A stretch of DNA of 64,000 nt, from contig NZ_CP061035.1 of the NCBI RefSeq assembly GCF_016743815.1, positions 2,792,501 to 2,856,500 on the forward strand. Reading direction: 5' to 3'. Shown piece by piece: positions 1-11,580 of this stretch. The stretch's first letter is position 1. The number at the start of each line of letters is the position of its first letter. The position numbers and the translations under genes are program-made. A model generated the notes under the pieces. It saw only the letters and a program-made list of their open reading frames with translations. It had not been told where the DNA came from and did no database searches. Source of the DNA: Sphingomonas aliaeris (GTDB lineage Bacteria; Pseudomonadota; Alphaproteobacteria; Sphingomonadales; Sphingomonadaceae).

Positions 1-309
1 ATCGACGAACTGCCACAGACGTGGAGCGTGCTTAAAGGCGAGATGAGTTTCGTCGGCCCGCGCCCCGAACGGCCCCAGTTCGTCGACGATCTGGAACAGC
101 AGCTCAATTACTACGCCGAACGCCATATGGTGAAGCCGGGCATCACCGGCTGGGCGCAGATCAATTACCCTTACGGCGCGTCGATTGAGGATAGCCGGCA
201 GAAGCTGGAATATGATCTGTACTACGCGAAGAATTATTCGCCGTTTCTCGATATCCTGATCCTCCTGCAGACGATCCGGGTGGTGCTATGGCCCGAGGGC
301 GCTCGGTGA
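1..309 (+). CDS. XrtA-system sugar transferase, C-terminal part (partial)
   Basis: The frame is open from the first base, so this is the 3' end of a gene that begins upstream. The visible 102 residues match the C-terminal catalytic half of bacterial sugar transferases (WcaJ/EpsB-like), which load the first sugar phosphate onto undecaprenyl phosphate at the inner membrane. Visible motifs are KGEMSFVGPRPERP, YAERHMVKPGITGWAQIN and a final YDLYYAKNYSPFLDILILLQT segment. Because prsK and prsR follow directly, this is most likely the XrtA/PEP-CTERM-type transferase of an exopolysaccharide cluster. The 43-base gap to prsK suggests the same transcription unit. Confidence 0.9.
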   Translation: MDELPQTWSVLKGEMSFVGPRPERPQFVDDLEQQLNYYAERHMVKPGITGWAQINYPYGASIEDSRQKLEYDLYYAKNYSPFLDILILLQTIRVVLWPEGAR

Positions 310-352
310 TCGATCCGGGTCGCGCCTCCATGTCCTGCCGCGGGTCGCGCGG

Positions 353-2416
353 GTGTCGTTGACCGTCACCCTATGGGGCCATGCGCTCGCCGCCCTGCTG
401 TTCTGCATGATCGCATGGTCGCAGCTGCGCGACGCCACCACCGCGCTGCCCCGCTTGCCGTTCGTCGTGGCGCTCGTCGCGACCGCATTGTGGGCACTGG
501 CCGTGGCTGGGATCGACGCGCGCGACGTGACGGCGCGCGTGGCGGAGTCGTTCCGCAACATCGCCTGGCTGGGGTTCATGTTCGCATTGGTGCAGCGCGA
601 CCGCGCGGCCCCGCATCGCCGCACCATCGCCTGTCTGTACGGCGTGGTGGCGATCATCGTGCTGATCGGGATCGCTGTCGTCCTGCTCGAGGGGATCGAC
701 GTATCGACGATCGCGCGGCTCGATCGCGCGCGCATCCTGTTGCGCGTCATGGTCGCGGTCAGCGCGCTGGTGCTGGTCAATCACCTCCATTCGGCGGTCG
801 CGCCGCGGGAGCGCGGGGGCATCCGGCTGCTCGTCATCGCTCTGGCGGCGATGTGGGGCATGGATTTCGTGATGTTCGGCATCCGCTACGCCACGCAAGG
901 CTATGTCGCTGAACTGATCGCGATCCGCGGGGTCGCGATGGCGCTGCTCGCGCCGCTGTTCGCTATTGCGGTGCTGCGCAACGGCGATTGGACACTGCGC
1001 CTGTCGCGCTCGGTGGCGTGGCAATCCATGTCGATGGCCGGCGTCGTCCTGTACCTGCTGATGATGGTCATCGCGACCCGCGCGCTGGCCGAGATCAGCG
1101 GCGAGAATGCCCGCATGGCGCAGACGGCGTTCGTCTTCGGATCGACCGCCGCGACGCTGACGCTCGTATCCTCGCCGTGGCTGAAAGCGTGGGTCAAGGT
1201 GAAGATGGCGAAGCACCTGTTCCGCCACCGCTACGATTATCGCACGGAGTGGATCCGCTTCACGGACACACTGGGCAAGCCGGAAGGTGCCGCCGCGCTG
1301 GACGAACGCGTGGTGAAGGCGGTCGCCGACCTGACCGATTCTCCCGCCGGCCTGCTGCTCGTCCCCGATGGCGCGATGCTGGGCATCGGCGCGCGGTGGA
1401 AATGGGATGCGGACGATCTGCCGACGATCGCGGGTGGGGAAGCGCTCGCGCGGCATCTGGCAGCGAGCGGCCGGATCGTCGAACTGGATTCGGTGCGGGC
1501 CGGTGCCGGCTCGTCGGCCGATACGGACAGCGTTCCGCCATGGATGATCGACCTGACCGACGCCTGGGCGCTGGTCCCGCTAGTCCATCTGGATCGGTTG
1601 CAGGGCGCGATCCTGCTGGCGCGGCCACCGGTTGACCGCGCGCTCGACTGGGAGGATTTCGACCTGTTGCGCATCGCGGGGCGGCAAGTGGCCAGCTACC
1701 TTGCCGAGGCGCGCGCGCAGGAAGCGCTGGCCGAGGCTGAGCGGTTCGACGAATTCAACCGCCGCTTCGCCTTCATCCTGCACGATATCAAGAACCTCGT
1801 CAGCCAGCTGACGCTCACCGCGCGCAACGCCGAACGGCATGCGGACAATCCCGAATTCCGCGCCGACATGATCGCGACCTTGCAGGATTCCGCCGGACGG
1901 ATGAACGACCTGCTCGCACGGCTGTCGCAGAACCACCGCGCGCGTGGCGAGGAATTGCGCGACGTGGAATTGCTGCCGCTGATCGAGCGGGTCGCCGCGC
2001 GACGCCGCGCGCATCATCCGGTCGAGATCGAGGGCAGGCACGTCGCCGCGCACGTCGATCCGGTGCGGCTTGAACAGTTGCTGGGTCACTTGTTGCAGAA
2101 CGCGATCGAAGCCAGCGCTGCGTCCGATCCCGTCAAAATCGCGATCGCGCGTGACGGCGCGCACGTGTCGATCGACGTCCTCGATCATGGCTGCGGCATG
2201 TCGCCGGCATTCCTGCGCGACAAATTGTTTAAACCCTTCGTCTCGTCCAAACCCGGCGGCTTCGGCATCGGCGCGTTCGAGGCGCGACAATTGGCGCAGG
2301 GCATGGGCGGCAGCGTCGCCGTCACCAGCCGCGAAGGTGGAGGCGATGCCGGCGGTACGCAGTTCCGCATCACGCTACCCGCCGCACACACATTACGTCT
2401 GGAACAGGCCGCATGA
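353..2416 (+). CDS. prsK: PEP-CTERM/XrtA system histidine kinase PrsK
   Basis: Membrane sensor kinase of 687 residues with a GTG start. Residues 1 to about 280 are a run of hydrophobic helices (7TM-like sensor). A GAF-like region follows at about 300-450, then the kinase core. The phospho-accepting histidine is H477 in FILHDIKN, and the ATPase has DHGCGMSP and a GFGIGAFEARQL glycine box. This atypical HDIKN box and overall plan are characteristic of PrsK. The gene overlaps prsR by four bases (ATGA), so the two are translationally coupled. Its inferred role is to phosphorylate PrsR in response to an unknown envelope signal and switch on sigma-54-dependent PEP-CTERM/exopolysaccharide genes. Confidence 0.92.
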   Translation: MSLTVTLWGHALAALLFCMIAWSQLRDATTALPRLPFVVALVATALWALAVAGIDARDVTARVAESFRNIAWLGFMFALVQRDRAAPHRRTIACLYGVVAIIVLIGIAVVLLEGIDVSTIARLDRARILLRVMVAVSALVLVNHLHSAVAPRERGGIRLLVIALAAMWGMDFVMFGIRYATQGYVAELIAIRGVAMALLAPLFAIAVLRNGDWTLRLSRSVAWQSMSMAGVVLYLLMMVIATRALAEISGENARMAQTAFVFGSTAATLTLVSSPWLKAWVKVKMAKHLFRHRYDYRTEWIRFTDTLGKPEGAAALDERVVKAVADLTDSPAGLLLVPDGAMLGIGARWKWDADDLPTIAGGEALARHLAASGRIVELDSVRAGAGSSADTDSVPPWMIDLTDAWALVPLVHLDRLQGAILLARPPVDRALDWEDFDLLRIAGRQVASYLAEARAQEALAEAERFDEFNRRFAFILHDIKNLVSQLTLTARNAERHADNPEFRADMIATLQDSAGRMNDLLARLSQNHRARGEELRDVELLPLIERVAARRRAHHPVEIEGRHVAAHVDPVRLEQLLGHLLQNAIEASAASDPVKIAIARDGAHVSIDVLDHGCGMSPAFLRDKLFKPFVSSKPGGFGIGAFEARQLAQGMGGSVAVTSREGGGDAGGTQFRITLPAAHTLRLEQAA

Positions 2417-3762
2417 GCGCGAAACCGAAACTGCTGATCGTCGAGGACGATGCCGGGCTGCAACGCCAGTTGCGCTGGGCGTATGAAGATTATGAGGTCG
2501 TCGTGGCAGGCGACCGCGCCAGCGCGTTGGACGCACTCCGCGCGGACGAACCCGCCGTCGTTACGCTGGACCTGGGCCTGCCGCCAGATCCCGACGGCAC
2601 GACCGAAGGCTTTGCGACGCTGGCCGAGATCCTGCGGCTGAAGCCCGATACCAAGGTGATCGTCGCGTCCGGCCACGGAGCGCGGGACAGCGCGCTGAAG
2701 GCGATCGCGGAAGGCGCATGGGATTTCTATGCCAAACCGATCGACATCGACCAGCTCGGCCTGATCGTCGCGCGGGCATTCCACGTTCATGCGCTGGAAG
2801 CTGAGAACCGCCGTCTGGCCGAACACTCCACCGGCACCGTGCTGGGCGGAATGATCACCGCCGCGCCGGAAATGCTCAGGGTCACGCGAACCATCGAGCG
2901 CGTCGCACATGCCGATGTCTCGGTCATGCTGCTGGGCGCGAGCGGGACCGGCAAGGAGTTGCTGGCCCGCGGCGTCCATGATTCCAGCCCCCGCGCCAAG
3001 GGTACGTTCGTCGCGATCAATTGCGCGGCAATCCCCGAGACGCTGCTGGAAAGCGAATTGTTCGGTCATGAAAAGGGCGCCTTCACCGGTGCCGTGAAGA
3101 TGACCGAGGGCAAGATCGAGCAGGCTGCCGGTGGTACGCTGTTCCTCGACGAAGTGGGCGACATCCCCCTGCCCCTGCAGGTCAAGCTGCTGCGCTTCCT
3201 GCAGGAGCGGACGATCGAGCGGATCGGCGGCCGCAAGGCGATCGCGGTCGACACGCGGATCGTCTGCGCCACGCACCAGGATCTGGACGCGATGGTGGCG
3301 TCGGGCGCGTTTCGCGAGGATCTCTATTATCGTCTCGCGGAGATCGTCGTACGCATTCCATCGCTTGCCGAACGTTCGGGCGACCCCGGACTGCTCGCAC
3401 AGCACTTCCTGCGAAAATATGCCAAGGCGATGAACTCCGCCGTGACCGGCCTGTCGCCCGACGCACGCGATGCGATCGAGACATGGGGCTGGCCCGGCAA
3501 CGTCCGCGAAATGGAGAACCGCATGAAGCGTGCGGTGATCATGGCGGAGGGCAAGCTGGTCACCGCGGCGGATCTCGACCTGACCGGGGATGGCGAACGC
3601 GAACCACTGAACCTGCGCACCATCCGCGAGCAGGCGGACCGGCGAGCGATCGGCAATGCTTTGGCGCGTGCCGACGGGAATATCTCGAACACCGCGAAAT
3701 TGCTCGGTGTCAGCCGTCCGACCTTGTACGATCTGCTGAAGGGGTACGACATACATGCCTGA
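2413..3762 (+). CDS. prsR: PEP-CTERM-box response regulator PrsR (sigma-54 activator)
   Basis: NtrC-type activator of 449 residues. The order is a receiver domain (phospho-acceptor D53 in TLDLGLPP; acidic pocket E11-D12-D13), an AAA+ sigma-54 interaction domain (Walker A GASGTGKE at 175-182; GAFTGA loop at about 222; Walker B GGTLFLDEVGD), and a Fis-type helix-turn-helix at the end (NISNTAKLLGVSRPTLYDLL). The GAFTGA loop is intact, so it should contact RpoN. It is the only sigma-54 activator in the window. A textbook sigma-54 promoter with an upstream palindrome precedes the PEP-CTERM gene at 29899, a plausible target. Confidence 0.93.
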   Translation: MSAKPKLLIVEDDAGLQRQLRWAYEDYEVVVAGDRASALDALRADEPAVVTLDLGLPPDPDGTTEGFATLAEILRLKPDTKVIVASGHGARDSALKAIAEGAWDFYAKPIDIDQLGLIVARAFHVHALEAENRRLAEHSTGTVLGGMITAAPEMLRVTRTIERVAHADVSVMLLGASGTGKELLARGVHDSSPRAKGTFVAINCAAIPETLLESELFGHEKGAFTGAVKMTEGKIEQAAGGTLFLDEVGDIPLPLQVKLLRFLQERTIERIGGRKAIAVDTRIVCATHQDLDAMVASGAFREDLYYRLAEIVVRIPSLAERSGDPGLLAQHFLRKYAKAMNSAVTGLSPDARDAIETWGWPGNVREMENRMKRAVIMAEGKLVTAADLDLTGDGEREPLNLRTIREQADRRAIGNALARADGNISNTAKLLGVSRPTLYDLLKGYDIHA

Positions 3763-3865
3763 GGGTGTCGTGCGGCGCATGACTCCCGGCGGGGTTTCTC
3801 GATAATCGCGCCGGCGATACCCGCGGGTGAATGGCGCATCCCATGTGGCAAGCTATAAAGGCGGC

Positions 3866-4690
3866 ATGACCGACCCGCTCGATCGCATAGCCGACGCTCT
3901 CGAACGTCTCGCCCCGCCCCCCGCGGCGTCGGCCGATCCGTTGAAGCATCCGGCCTATGTCTGGAAAAGCGACGTATTGGTCGCGACGCGGGCCTTCGTC
4001 GCCTTGCCGCTGGAACAACTGATCGGCATCGACAAGCAAAAGGCGGCGTTGGTCGGCAATCTCGATCGGCTGGCGCACGGCTTCGCGGCGCACGATGTGC
4101 TGCTCTGGGGCGCGCGCGGGACGGGCAAATCCGCTTTGGTGAAAAGCGCCGTGGCCGATGTACAGGAAAAGGGCGGCGATCTCGCCCTCGTCGAGGTCGG
4201 CAGTGCCAGCCTGGACAGCCTGCCTGCGCTGTTCGCCGCGATCGCCGCGATCCCCCGCGCCTTCGCGCTGTTCATCGACGATCTCGGCTTCGATGCGGCG
4301 GGCGATGCGCGGGCGCTACGTTCGATGCTGGAGGGCGGTGCGGAGGCGCGGCCGGCCAATGCCCGGCTGCTGGTGACGTCCAACCGCCGCCACCTCGTGC
4401 CGCGCGATATTGCGGAGCAGGAAAGCGCGATCAATCCGCGCGATGCGATCGACGATCAGCTCGCGCTGGCGGATCGCTTCGGGCTTAGCCTCGGCTTCCA
4501 TGTCATGGACCAGGATCTGTATCTTGCCGTGGTCGAAGGATATGCCGCAGCACACGACCTGCCCTTCGACCCGGCAGAGGCGGTCGGCTGGGCGACACGG
4601 CGCGGTAGCCGGTCGGGACGCGTCGCATGGCATTACATCGTCGATCTGGCGGGCCGTACTGGCCGAAGCATCGACCGCAACGCTGTCTGA
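3866..4690 (+). CDS. DUF815 AAA-type ATP-binding protein
   Basis: Cytoplasmic P-loop ATPase of 274 residues, of the DUF815 family common in alphaproteobacteria. Walker A is LLWGARGTGKSALVKS and Walker B is FALFIDDLGF. SNRRHLVPRD is a sensor-1-like segment. The ATG chosen gives the usual family start (MTDPLDRIADALERL); an upstream in-frame GTG at 3827 would add 13 unconvincing residues. The family's biochemical role is not established. It sits alone between prsR and a kinase, with gaps of about 100 and 70 bases. Confidence 0.85.
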   Translation: MTDPLDRIADALERLAPPPAASADPLKHPAYVWKSDVLVATRAFVALPLEQLIGIDKQKAALVGNLDRLAHGFAAHDVLLWGARGTGKSALVKSAVADVQEKGGDLALVEVGSASLDSLPALFAAIAAIPRAFALFIDDLGFDAAGDARALRSMLEGGAEARPANARLLVTSNRRHLVPRDIAEQESAINPRDAIDDQLALADRFGLSLGFHVMDQDLYLAVVEGYAAAHDLPFDPAEAVGWATRRGSRSGRVAWHYIVDLAGRTGRSIDRNAV

Positions 4691-4761
4691 ACACGACGAA
4701 AAGTTCGGTTTCGTTTCGATCCCGGCTTGACTTGAGTTCCGGTTCGGGCCCTTTCTTGTGA

Positions 4762-5777
4762 ATGGCTCATCTCGGCGAACTCGATTTGTGCGACCGGCTC
4801 GCACCGACGTTGCCGTCATGGGCGACGCAGGTCGTCGTCGGCGTCCTCACGGCCGGCGCCGCCGGGATCGTGCGGCTGATGTTCGACCTCGTCGCACCCG
4901 GCGCGGCGCCCTTCGCGCTCGTCTATCCGTCGATCATCGTGGCGACACTGTTCGCCCGTTGGGGTGCGGGACTGGTCGGGGCGAGCCTGTCGATCGTCTA
5001 CGCCTGGTATTATTTCCTGCCGATTAGGAATTCGTTCCGGTTCGCCGACGCGAACGGCGCGCTATCGCTGGGCGTCATTACCGTCACCGCGATCTTGACG
5101 ATCGTGATCAGCGAAATGTTCAGGCGATCCGCCAGAATGGCGACGGCCGAGCGCGACCGGGAAATCGCCGACCGCGACCTGTTCCTCGCCGAATTCGACC
5201 ATCGGGTTAAGAACAACTTCGCGATCGTCGCCGGTCTGCTCGACATGCAACGACGCCGCGCGGTCGATCCGGCGACGGTCGAGGCGCTGGCCACGGCGCA
5301 GGCGCGTGTGGACAGCATCGCCCGGGCGCACCGCCATTTGTATCGTGGCGACGGCAAGCAACCGGGCATGGTCGAGATCCGCGACTATATGTCCGACCTT
5401 TGCGCCGCTCTGGCCGAGGCGCTCTTCCTGCGCGGCGGTATCCACCTCAGCTGCGATGCGGACGAGGTCGCGGTGCCGCGCGACCGTGCGGTGTCGATCG
5501 GGCTGATCGTCAACGAACTCGTCACCAATGCGGCGAAGCACGCGTTTCCGGGTCGCGACATCGGGACGATCGACGTCACGTTCCGCAAGAGCAGCGCCGG
5601 CGGCTGGACGCTCAGCGTCGCGGACGACGGCGTGGGCATGCCCGACGCCCCCGTTCAGGCCAGCGCGCAAAATGGCCTGGGATCACGCCTCATCGAGGCG
5701 TTTGCCCGGCAAGCCGGGGGCACGATCAGCATCGACAGCGACCACACCGGAACGCGCGTCACGCTGGCGCTGGCGCC

Positions 5778-5781
<4 letters not shown>
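4762..5781 (+). CDS. Membrane-bound HisKA_2/HWE-type sensor histidine kinase
   Basis: Protein of 339 residues. Residues about 20-120 form four hydrophobic helices resembling the DUF4118 module of KdpD-like sensors. A short coiled linker leads to the HisKA_2 box EFDHRVKNNFAIVAGLLDMQ with phospho-acceptor H147. The C-terminal ATPase shows NELVTNAAKHAF and DDGVGMPD. Kinases of this class often feed the alphaproteobacterial general stress response (PhyR/NepR/EcfG), but no partner regulator is adjacent, so that link is only inference. It converges on the ABC-F gene, and the two stop codons share the tetranucleotide CTAG. Confidence 0.88.
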
Positions 5782-7559
<1,778 letters not shown>

Positions 7560-7662
7560 GCGACAGGCTCGTTAGGGAGCGAAAGGCCATGCGGCAAGTT
7601 GCATGCAGGCTGACGTGCGCATTCACAGGCTGTTCAAGCCCGCGCCCCTATGCGACATCCCG

Positions 7663-7995
7663 ATGAAGATGCCCGCCGTTCTTTTCCTGACCTTCCTTGT
7701 CGCTCCCGCATTCGTTCCGGTCGCCTCCGCTCCGGCGACGGCCGAACCCGCGCCGCCGCCGCAACGCCGCGGCGATCAGGTCGAGGCGTTCGAGGCGCGG
7801 CGCAAGGGCAAGATCCTGCCGCTGCGCGAGATCGAGCGGCGGATCGTGCCACAGATGCGCGGCGCGCAGTATCTGGGCGTCGAGCTGGAATCCTATACCG
7901 GCATTTACACGCTGAAATTCCTGCGCGATGGCACGGTGATCTGGGTCGAGGTCGATGGCGCATCCGGCCGGATCATCGGCCGCACGGGCAATTGA
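7663..7995 (+). CDS. PepSY-domain periplasmic protein
   Basis: Small secreted protein of 110 residues. MKMPAVLFLTFLVAPAFVPVASA is a signal peptide, followed by a proline-rich linker and one PepSY-like unit (EIERRIVPQMRGAQYLGVELES through IWVEVDGASGRIIGRTG). The start was chosen so that the signal peptide begins the protein; an in-frame ATG 60 bases upstream would bury it. It lies 34 bases ahead of an OmpR-type regulator and its kinase. PepSY proteins are commonly co-encoded with such pairs and may modulate the sensor in the periplasm, which is inference here. Confidence 0.8.
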   Translation: MKMPAVLFLTFLVAPAFVPVASAPATAEPAPPPQRRGDQVEAFEARRKGKILPLREIERRIVPQMRGAQYLGVELESYTGIYTLKFLRDGTVIWVEVDGASGRIIGRTGN

Positions 7996-8029
7996 GCCAG
8001 ATACAGAACCAAAGTCTTAGGGGAAGAAC

Positions 8030-8695
8030 ATGCGCGTCCTGATCGTCGAAGACGAACCCAATCTCGGCCAGCAGCTGAAGACCACGCTGGAAGGCGCGGG
8101 CTATGCGATCGACCTCGCGACCGATGGCGAGGAAGGTCATTTCATGGGCTCGACCGAAAGCTACGACGCGATCGTGCTGGACCTCGGGCTGCCGGAAATC
8201 GACGGCCTGACGGTGCTGGACCGCTGGCGCAAGGAAGGCCGCACCGCGCCGGTGCTGGTGCTGACCGCGCGGGACAGCTGGTCGGACAAGGTCGCGGGAC
8301 TCGATGCCGGCGCGGACGACTATGTCGCCAAACCGTTCCAGTCCGAGGAATTGATCGCCCGGCTGCGCGCGCTGATCCGTCGCGCGAGCGGCAACGCCTC
8401 GTCCGAACTGACGGCGGGCGATGTCCGGCTCGACACGCGATCGGGCAAGGTCACCAAGGCTGGCGAGCCGGTGAAGCTGACCGCACAGGAATACAAGCTG
8501 CTCAGCTACCTGCTGCATCACAAGGGCAAGGTGGTCAGCCGTACCGAGTTGATCGAACATATCTACGATCAGGATTTCGACCGCGATTCGAATACGATCG
8601 AAGTGTTCGTTACCCGAATCCGCAAGAAGCTGGGCCAGGACGTGATCACCACGATCCGCGGCCTGGGCTATTCGCTCGAAGATCCGGATGCGTAA
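8030..8695 (+). CDS. OmpR/PhoP-family response regulator
   Basis: Response regulator of 221 residues. The receiver domain has phospho-acceptor D51 in VLDLGLPEIDG, acidic pocket E7-D8, T in VLTARD, and K in DDYVAKPF. A C-terminal winged helix follows (LTAQEYKLLSYLLHHKGKVVSR, then NTIEVFVTRIRKKLG and TIRGLGY). The sequence resembles the PhoP/FeuP group. The preceding AGGGGAAGAAC supplies a ribosome-binding site. It is co-oriented with the PepSY gene upstream and the kinase downstream, so the three likely form one signalling operon. Confidence 0.92.
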   Translation: MRVLIVEDEPNLGQQLKTTLEGAGYAIDLATDGEEGHFMGSTESYDAIVLDLGLPEIDGLTVLDRWRKEGRTAPVLVLTARDSWSDKVAGLDAGADDYVAKPFQSEELIARLRALIRRASGNASSELTAGDVRLDTRSGKVTKAGEPVKLTAQEYKLLSYLLHHKGKVVSRTELIEHIYDQDFDRDSNTIEVFVTRIRKKLGQDVITTIRGLGYSLEDPDA

Positions 8696-8824
8696 CGCCG
8701 CGCGATCCTCGACCGCGTCCGTGCCAAGCCCATCGAAGAACCGTCACGCGGCTTGATCGTGGACAAGGACGTGCAGCCCTTAGATAGGCTCAAGGCGGAT
8801 AACGCGCAGGAGGAGGAGGCATCC

Positions 8825-10204
8825 GTGTCCCCTTCCCCCGAACCCGACCTTCCATCGCGCGGCTACGTCCGCACGACGGGGTCGCTCAGCCGCCGCATGA
8901 TCCTCATCGCGGCGGTGTGGATCCTGGTGCTGCTGTCGGGCGGTGGCTTCGCCCTGGACCGTGTGCTGTCTTCCGCGATCACGCGTAATTTCGACGACCA
9001 GCTCGAATACGTCCTGACCGCGCTGATCGTGTCCGCCGAGATCGGACCGGACGGCGAGGTCGTGTTCAATCGCGAGCCGGCGGACCAACGCTTTCTCGAA
9101 CCCTATTCCGGCCTCTACTGGCAGGTCAGCGCCAAGGGTCGCGAAGCGTTCCCGTCGCGGTCACTGTGGGACAGGCGTCTCGCATACGGCTCGCCGCATT
9201 CCGATCGCGAAGTGCATGTCTACGACACCGCCCAGTTCCCGACGGAGAAATTGCGCTTGCTCGAACGCGACGTGAAGCTGCCCGGATCACCCGTGCGCTG
9301 GCGGTTCCAGGTCGCGCAAAGTCGCGAGGGACTGGACGCGCAGATCAACGCCTTGCGGAAAACACTGGTCCGCAGCTTCGCTTTGCTCGGGCTGGGATTG
9401 CTCGTTATGGCCGCGCTCCAGACGTTTTACGGACTGTGGCCGCTGCGCAAGGTTCGCGAGGAGATTGCGCGGATGCGGTCGGGCAAGTCCCGCCAGATCG
9501 AACGCCCGATGCCGATCGAGGTCGCCCCAATGGTGGAGGAGCTTAACGGCCTGATCGCGCACAACGAACGTCAGGCGGAGGAAGCACGACGGCATGCGGG
9601 CAATCTGGCGCATGCGTTGAAGACCCCGCTGACCGTCATCATGAACGCCGCGACCGCGGAGGCCGACGACCTTGGCGAAACGGTGGTGCGCGAAGCGCGG
9701 ACGATGCGCCGGCAAGTCGATCACCACCTCGCCCGCGCCCGCGCCGTCGGCCGTCGCGGATCGGCGCATAGCCGCGCGGATGTCTGGCCGAGCCTGGAAT
9801 CGGTCGAGCGCGCGGTGGCGCGTCTTTACCGTCACGTCCGGATCGACACCGACGGACCGAAAGATTTGCAGGTCCATGTCGAGCGGCAGGATCTGGACGA
9901 AATGCTCGGCAACCTGATCGAGAATGCAGCCAAATATGGGGGCGGCAGCGTCTTCGTGACGGTCGGGCAGCATTCCGGCTTCGTCGAATTCCTGATCGAG
10001 GATGACGGCATGGGCATTCCGGAGGAACAGCGCGTCCGCATCTTCGATCGCGGCGTGCGGCTGGACACGGGCAAACCGGGCACCGGGCTAGGCATGGCGA
10101 TCGTCCGCGACGTCGCCGAGATCTACGAGGGTACGGTGTCGCTGGAAGAGAGCGAGGATCTGGGCGGGCTGCTCGTCAGGCTGAGACTACCTGCGGCAAA
10201 CTGA
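8825..10204 (+). CDS. Sensor histidine kinase, partner of the OmpR-type regulator
   Basis: Kinase of 459 residues. One transmembrane helix lies near residues 25-45 (MILIAAVWILVLLSGGGFAL), then a periplasmic sensor domain to about 185, a second helix (LLGLGLLVMAALQTFYG), HAMP-like linker, a divergent H-box with the histidine in HAGNLAHALKTPLT, and an ATPase with NLIENAAKYGGG, DDGMGIPE and GTGLGMAIV. I place the start at a GTG preceded at correct spacing by a strong AGGAGGAGG ribosome-binding site; the longer reading from a TTG at 8753 lacks one. It is the PhoQ-like partner of the preceding regulator. Confidence 0.88.
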   Translation: MSPSPEPDLPSRGYVRTTGSLSRRMILIAAVWILVLLSGGGFALDRVLSSAITRNFDDQLEYVLTALIVSAEIGPDGEVVFNREPADQRFLEPYSGLYWQVSAKGREAFPSRSLWDRRLAYGSPHSDREVHVYDTAQFPTEKLRLLERDVKLPGSPVRWRFQVAQSREGLDAQINALRKTLVRSFALLGLGLLVMAALQTFYGLWPLRKVREEIARMRSGKSRQIERPMPIEVAPMVEELNGLIAHNERQAEEARRHAGNLAHALKTPLTVIMNAATAEADDLGETVVREARTMRRQVDHHLARARAVGRRGSAHSRADVWPSLESVERAVARLYRHVRIDTDGPKDLQVHVERQDLDEMLGNLIENAAKYGGGSVFVTVGQHSGFVEFLIEDDGMGIPEEQRVRIFDRGVRLDTGKPGTGLGMAIVRDVAEIYEGTVSLEESEDLGGLLVRLRLPAAN

Positions 10205-10336
10205 TCCTCCCCGGCACGGGGAGGTAGCATGCGCAGCATGACGGGGGGGCGTCCCTCAAGCTAATCGCTCGCGGAAAGGCCCCTCCACCATTCGCGTGAA
10301 GAACGCGAATGGTCCCCCTCCCCGTGCCGGGGAGGA
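10204..10336. repeat. REP doublet (REPIN-like), intergenic
   Basis: Two copies of a G/C-rich hairpin in inverted orientation: CCTCCCCGGCACGGGGAGG near the left end and CCTCCCCGTGCCGGGGAGG at the right end. Between them lie degenerate arms (GACGGGGGGGCG and GGCCCCTCCACC). This is the layout of a REPIN. It occupies the whole space between convergent genes and may also end transcription from both. The left arm recurs exactly at 13041. Confidence 0.8.
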
Positions 10337-10337
10337 A

Positions 10338-11345
10338 CTACGCCGCGACCTTCAGTTCCGCCATCGCATCCGCCGTAATCGTGAGGCTGCGCTTGCGGGC
10401 CTCGTGATCGTAGATCGAAGTCGCGATCATCAGTTCATCCACACCGGTACGCGTGACGAACTCGGCGATACCGCGTGCGACCTTGGCCGGACCACCTACC
10501 GCAGAACATTGCAGCACGTGGTCGAGGATCGACTGTCCCTGCACACCCAGCGTATCGCGATAGCCCGCGACTGGCGGCTTCAGCTTGCCCGGATTGCCGG
10601 TGCGCAGCGCGACGAACGCCTGTTGCTGCGAACTGGCGAGCAACTCCGCTTCCTCATCCGTATCGGCGGCGAACACGTTGAAACCGGCCATCAGATACGG
10701 GCGCTCCAGCACGGCCGATGGGCGGAAATCGCGGCGGTAGATCGCGATCGCCGAGGCCAGCGCATCCGGCGCGAAGTGCGACGCAAAGGCATAGGGCAGG
10801 CCCAGCGCGGCGGCGAGTTGCGCACCGAACGTGCTGGATCCGAGGATCCAGAGGTCAACCTTCGCCCCCGCACCGGGCGTCGCGGTGATGCCGGTCTGGC
10901 CGTCGTCGGCGAACAGGCTTTGAAGTTCCAGCACATCCTGCGGGAACGCGTTGGCATCGCTTTGCAGGTTGCGGCGCATGGCGTGCGCGACGCGCTGGTC
11001 CGATCCCGGCGCGCGCCCCAGCCCCAGATCGATCCGCCCCGGAAACAGCGCATCCAGCGTACCGAATTGTTCGGCAATCGCGAGCGGCGCATGATTCGGC
11101 AGCATGATGCCGCCCGCCCCGATCCGGATCGTGCTCGTTGCCGCCGCGACATGCCCCAGCACGACGGATGTCGCCGCGCTGGCGATGCCCGCCATGCCGT
11201 GATGCTCCGCGGTCCAGTAGCGGTTGAAGCCCACGCTTTCGGCATGCCGCGCAAGATCGGCTGCATTCGCAAGCGCCTGGGAAACGGAACCGCCCTCGAT
11301 GACGGGGACGAGGTCGAGCAGGGAAAAAGCTGTCATGCCAGCCAT
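10338..11345 (-). CDS. LLM-class flavin-dependent oxidoreductase (luciferase family, group 1)
   Basis: Cytosolic TIM-barrel protein of about 335 residues, related to bacterial luciferase-like monooxygenases of the YhbW type. Visible features are the N-terminal [36 protein letters not shown] and [15 protein letters not shown], all typical of group 1 members that use reduced FMN. The substrate cannot be deduced. The start is at [11 protein letters not shown], preceded by a GGGGG stretch; the second ATG at 11336 is an equally possible start. It is divergent from the helicase gene. Confidence 0.85.
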   Translation of the reverse strand: MAGMTAFSLLDLVPVIEGGSVSQALANAADLARHAESVGFNRYWTAEHHGMAGIASAATSVVLGHVAAATSTIRIGAGGIMLPNHAPLAIAEQFGTLDALFPGRIDLGLGRAPGSDQRVAHAMRRNLQSDANAFPQDVLELQSLFADDGQTGITATPGAGAKVDLWILGSSTFGAQLAAALGLPYAFASHFAPDALASAIAIYRRDFRPSAVLERPYLMAGFNVFAADTDEEAELLASSQQQAFVALRTGNPGKLKPPVAGYRDTLGVQGQSILDHVLQCSAVGGPAKVARGIAEFVTRTGVDELMIATSIYDHEARKRSLTITADAMAELKVAA

Positions 11346-11580
11346 GTGGGTATCCCCCACCGGCAATTCTATACCGATCCAGACAAAACTTGACATTTTG
11401 CAGCGCAGCATTCATATGGCCGCTATCGAGGCGTCATGCAGCGTGATTGGATCCAAGGATCCGGCTCCGCCTCGGTCGTTTGCTAACGGGCTTCCCATTT
11501 CACGCGGGGTGTCATTCTCCCCCCGCCATTCGTGCGCCTGCAAGGGCGGGCGTTCGATGGCCATCAGGCTATTATATACC

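Noticed and set aside
2185..3780. Minus-strand open frame opposite prsR
   Set aside because: PrsR has every expected motif; the opposite frame has no recognisable features.
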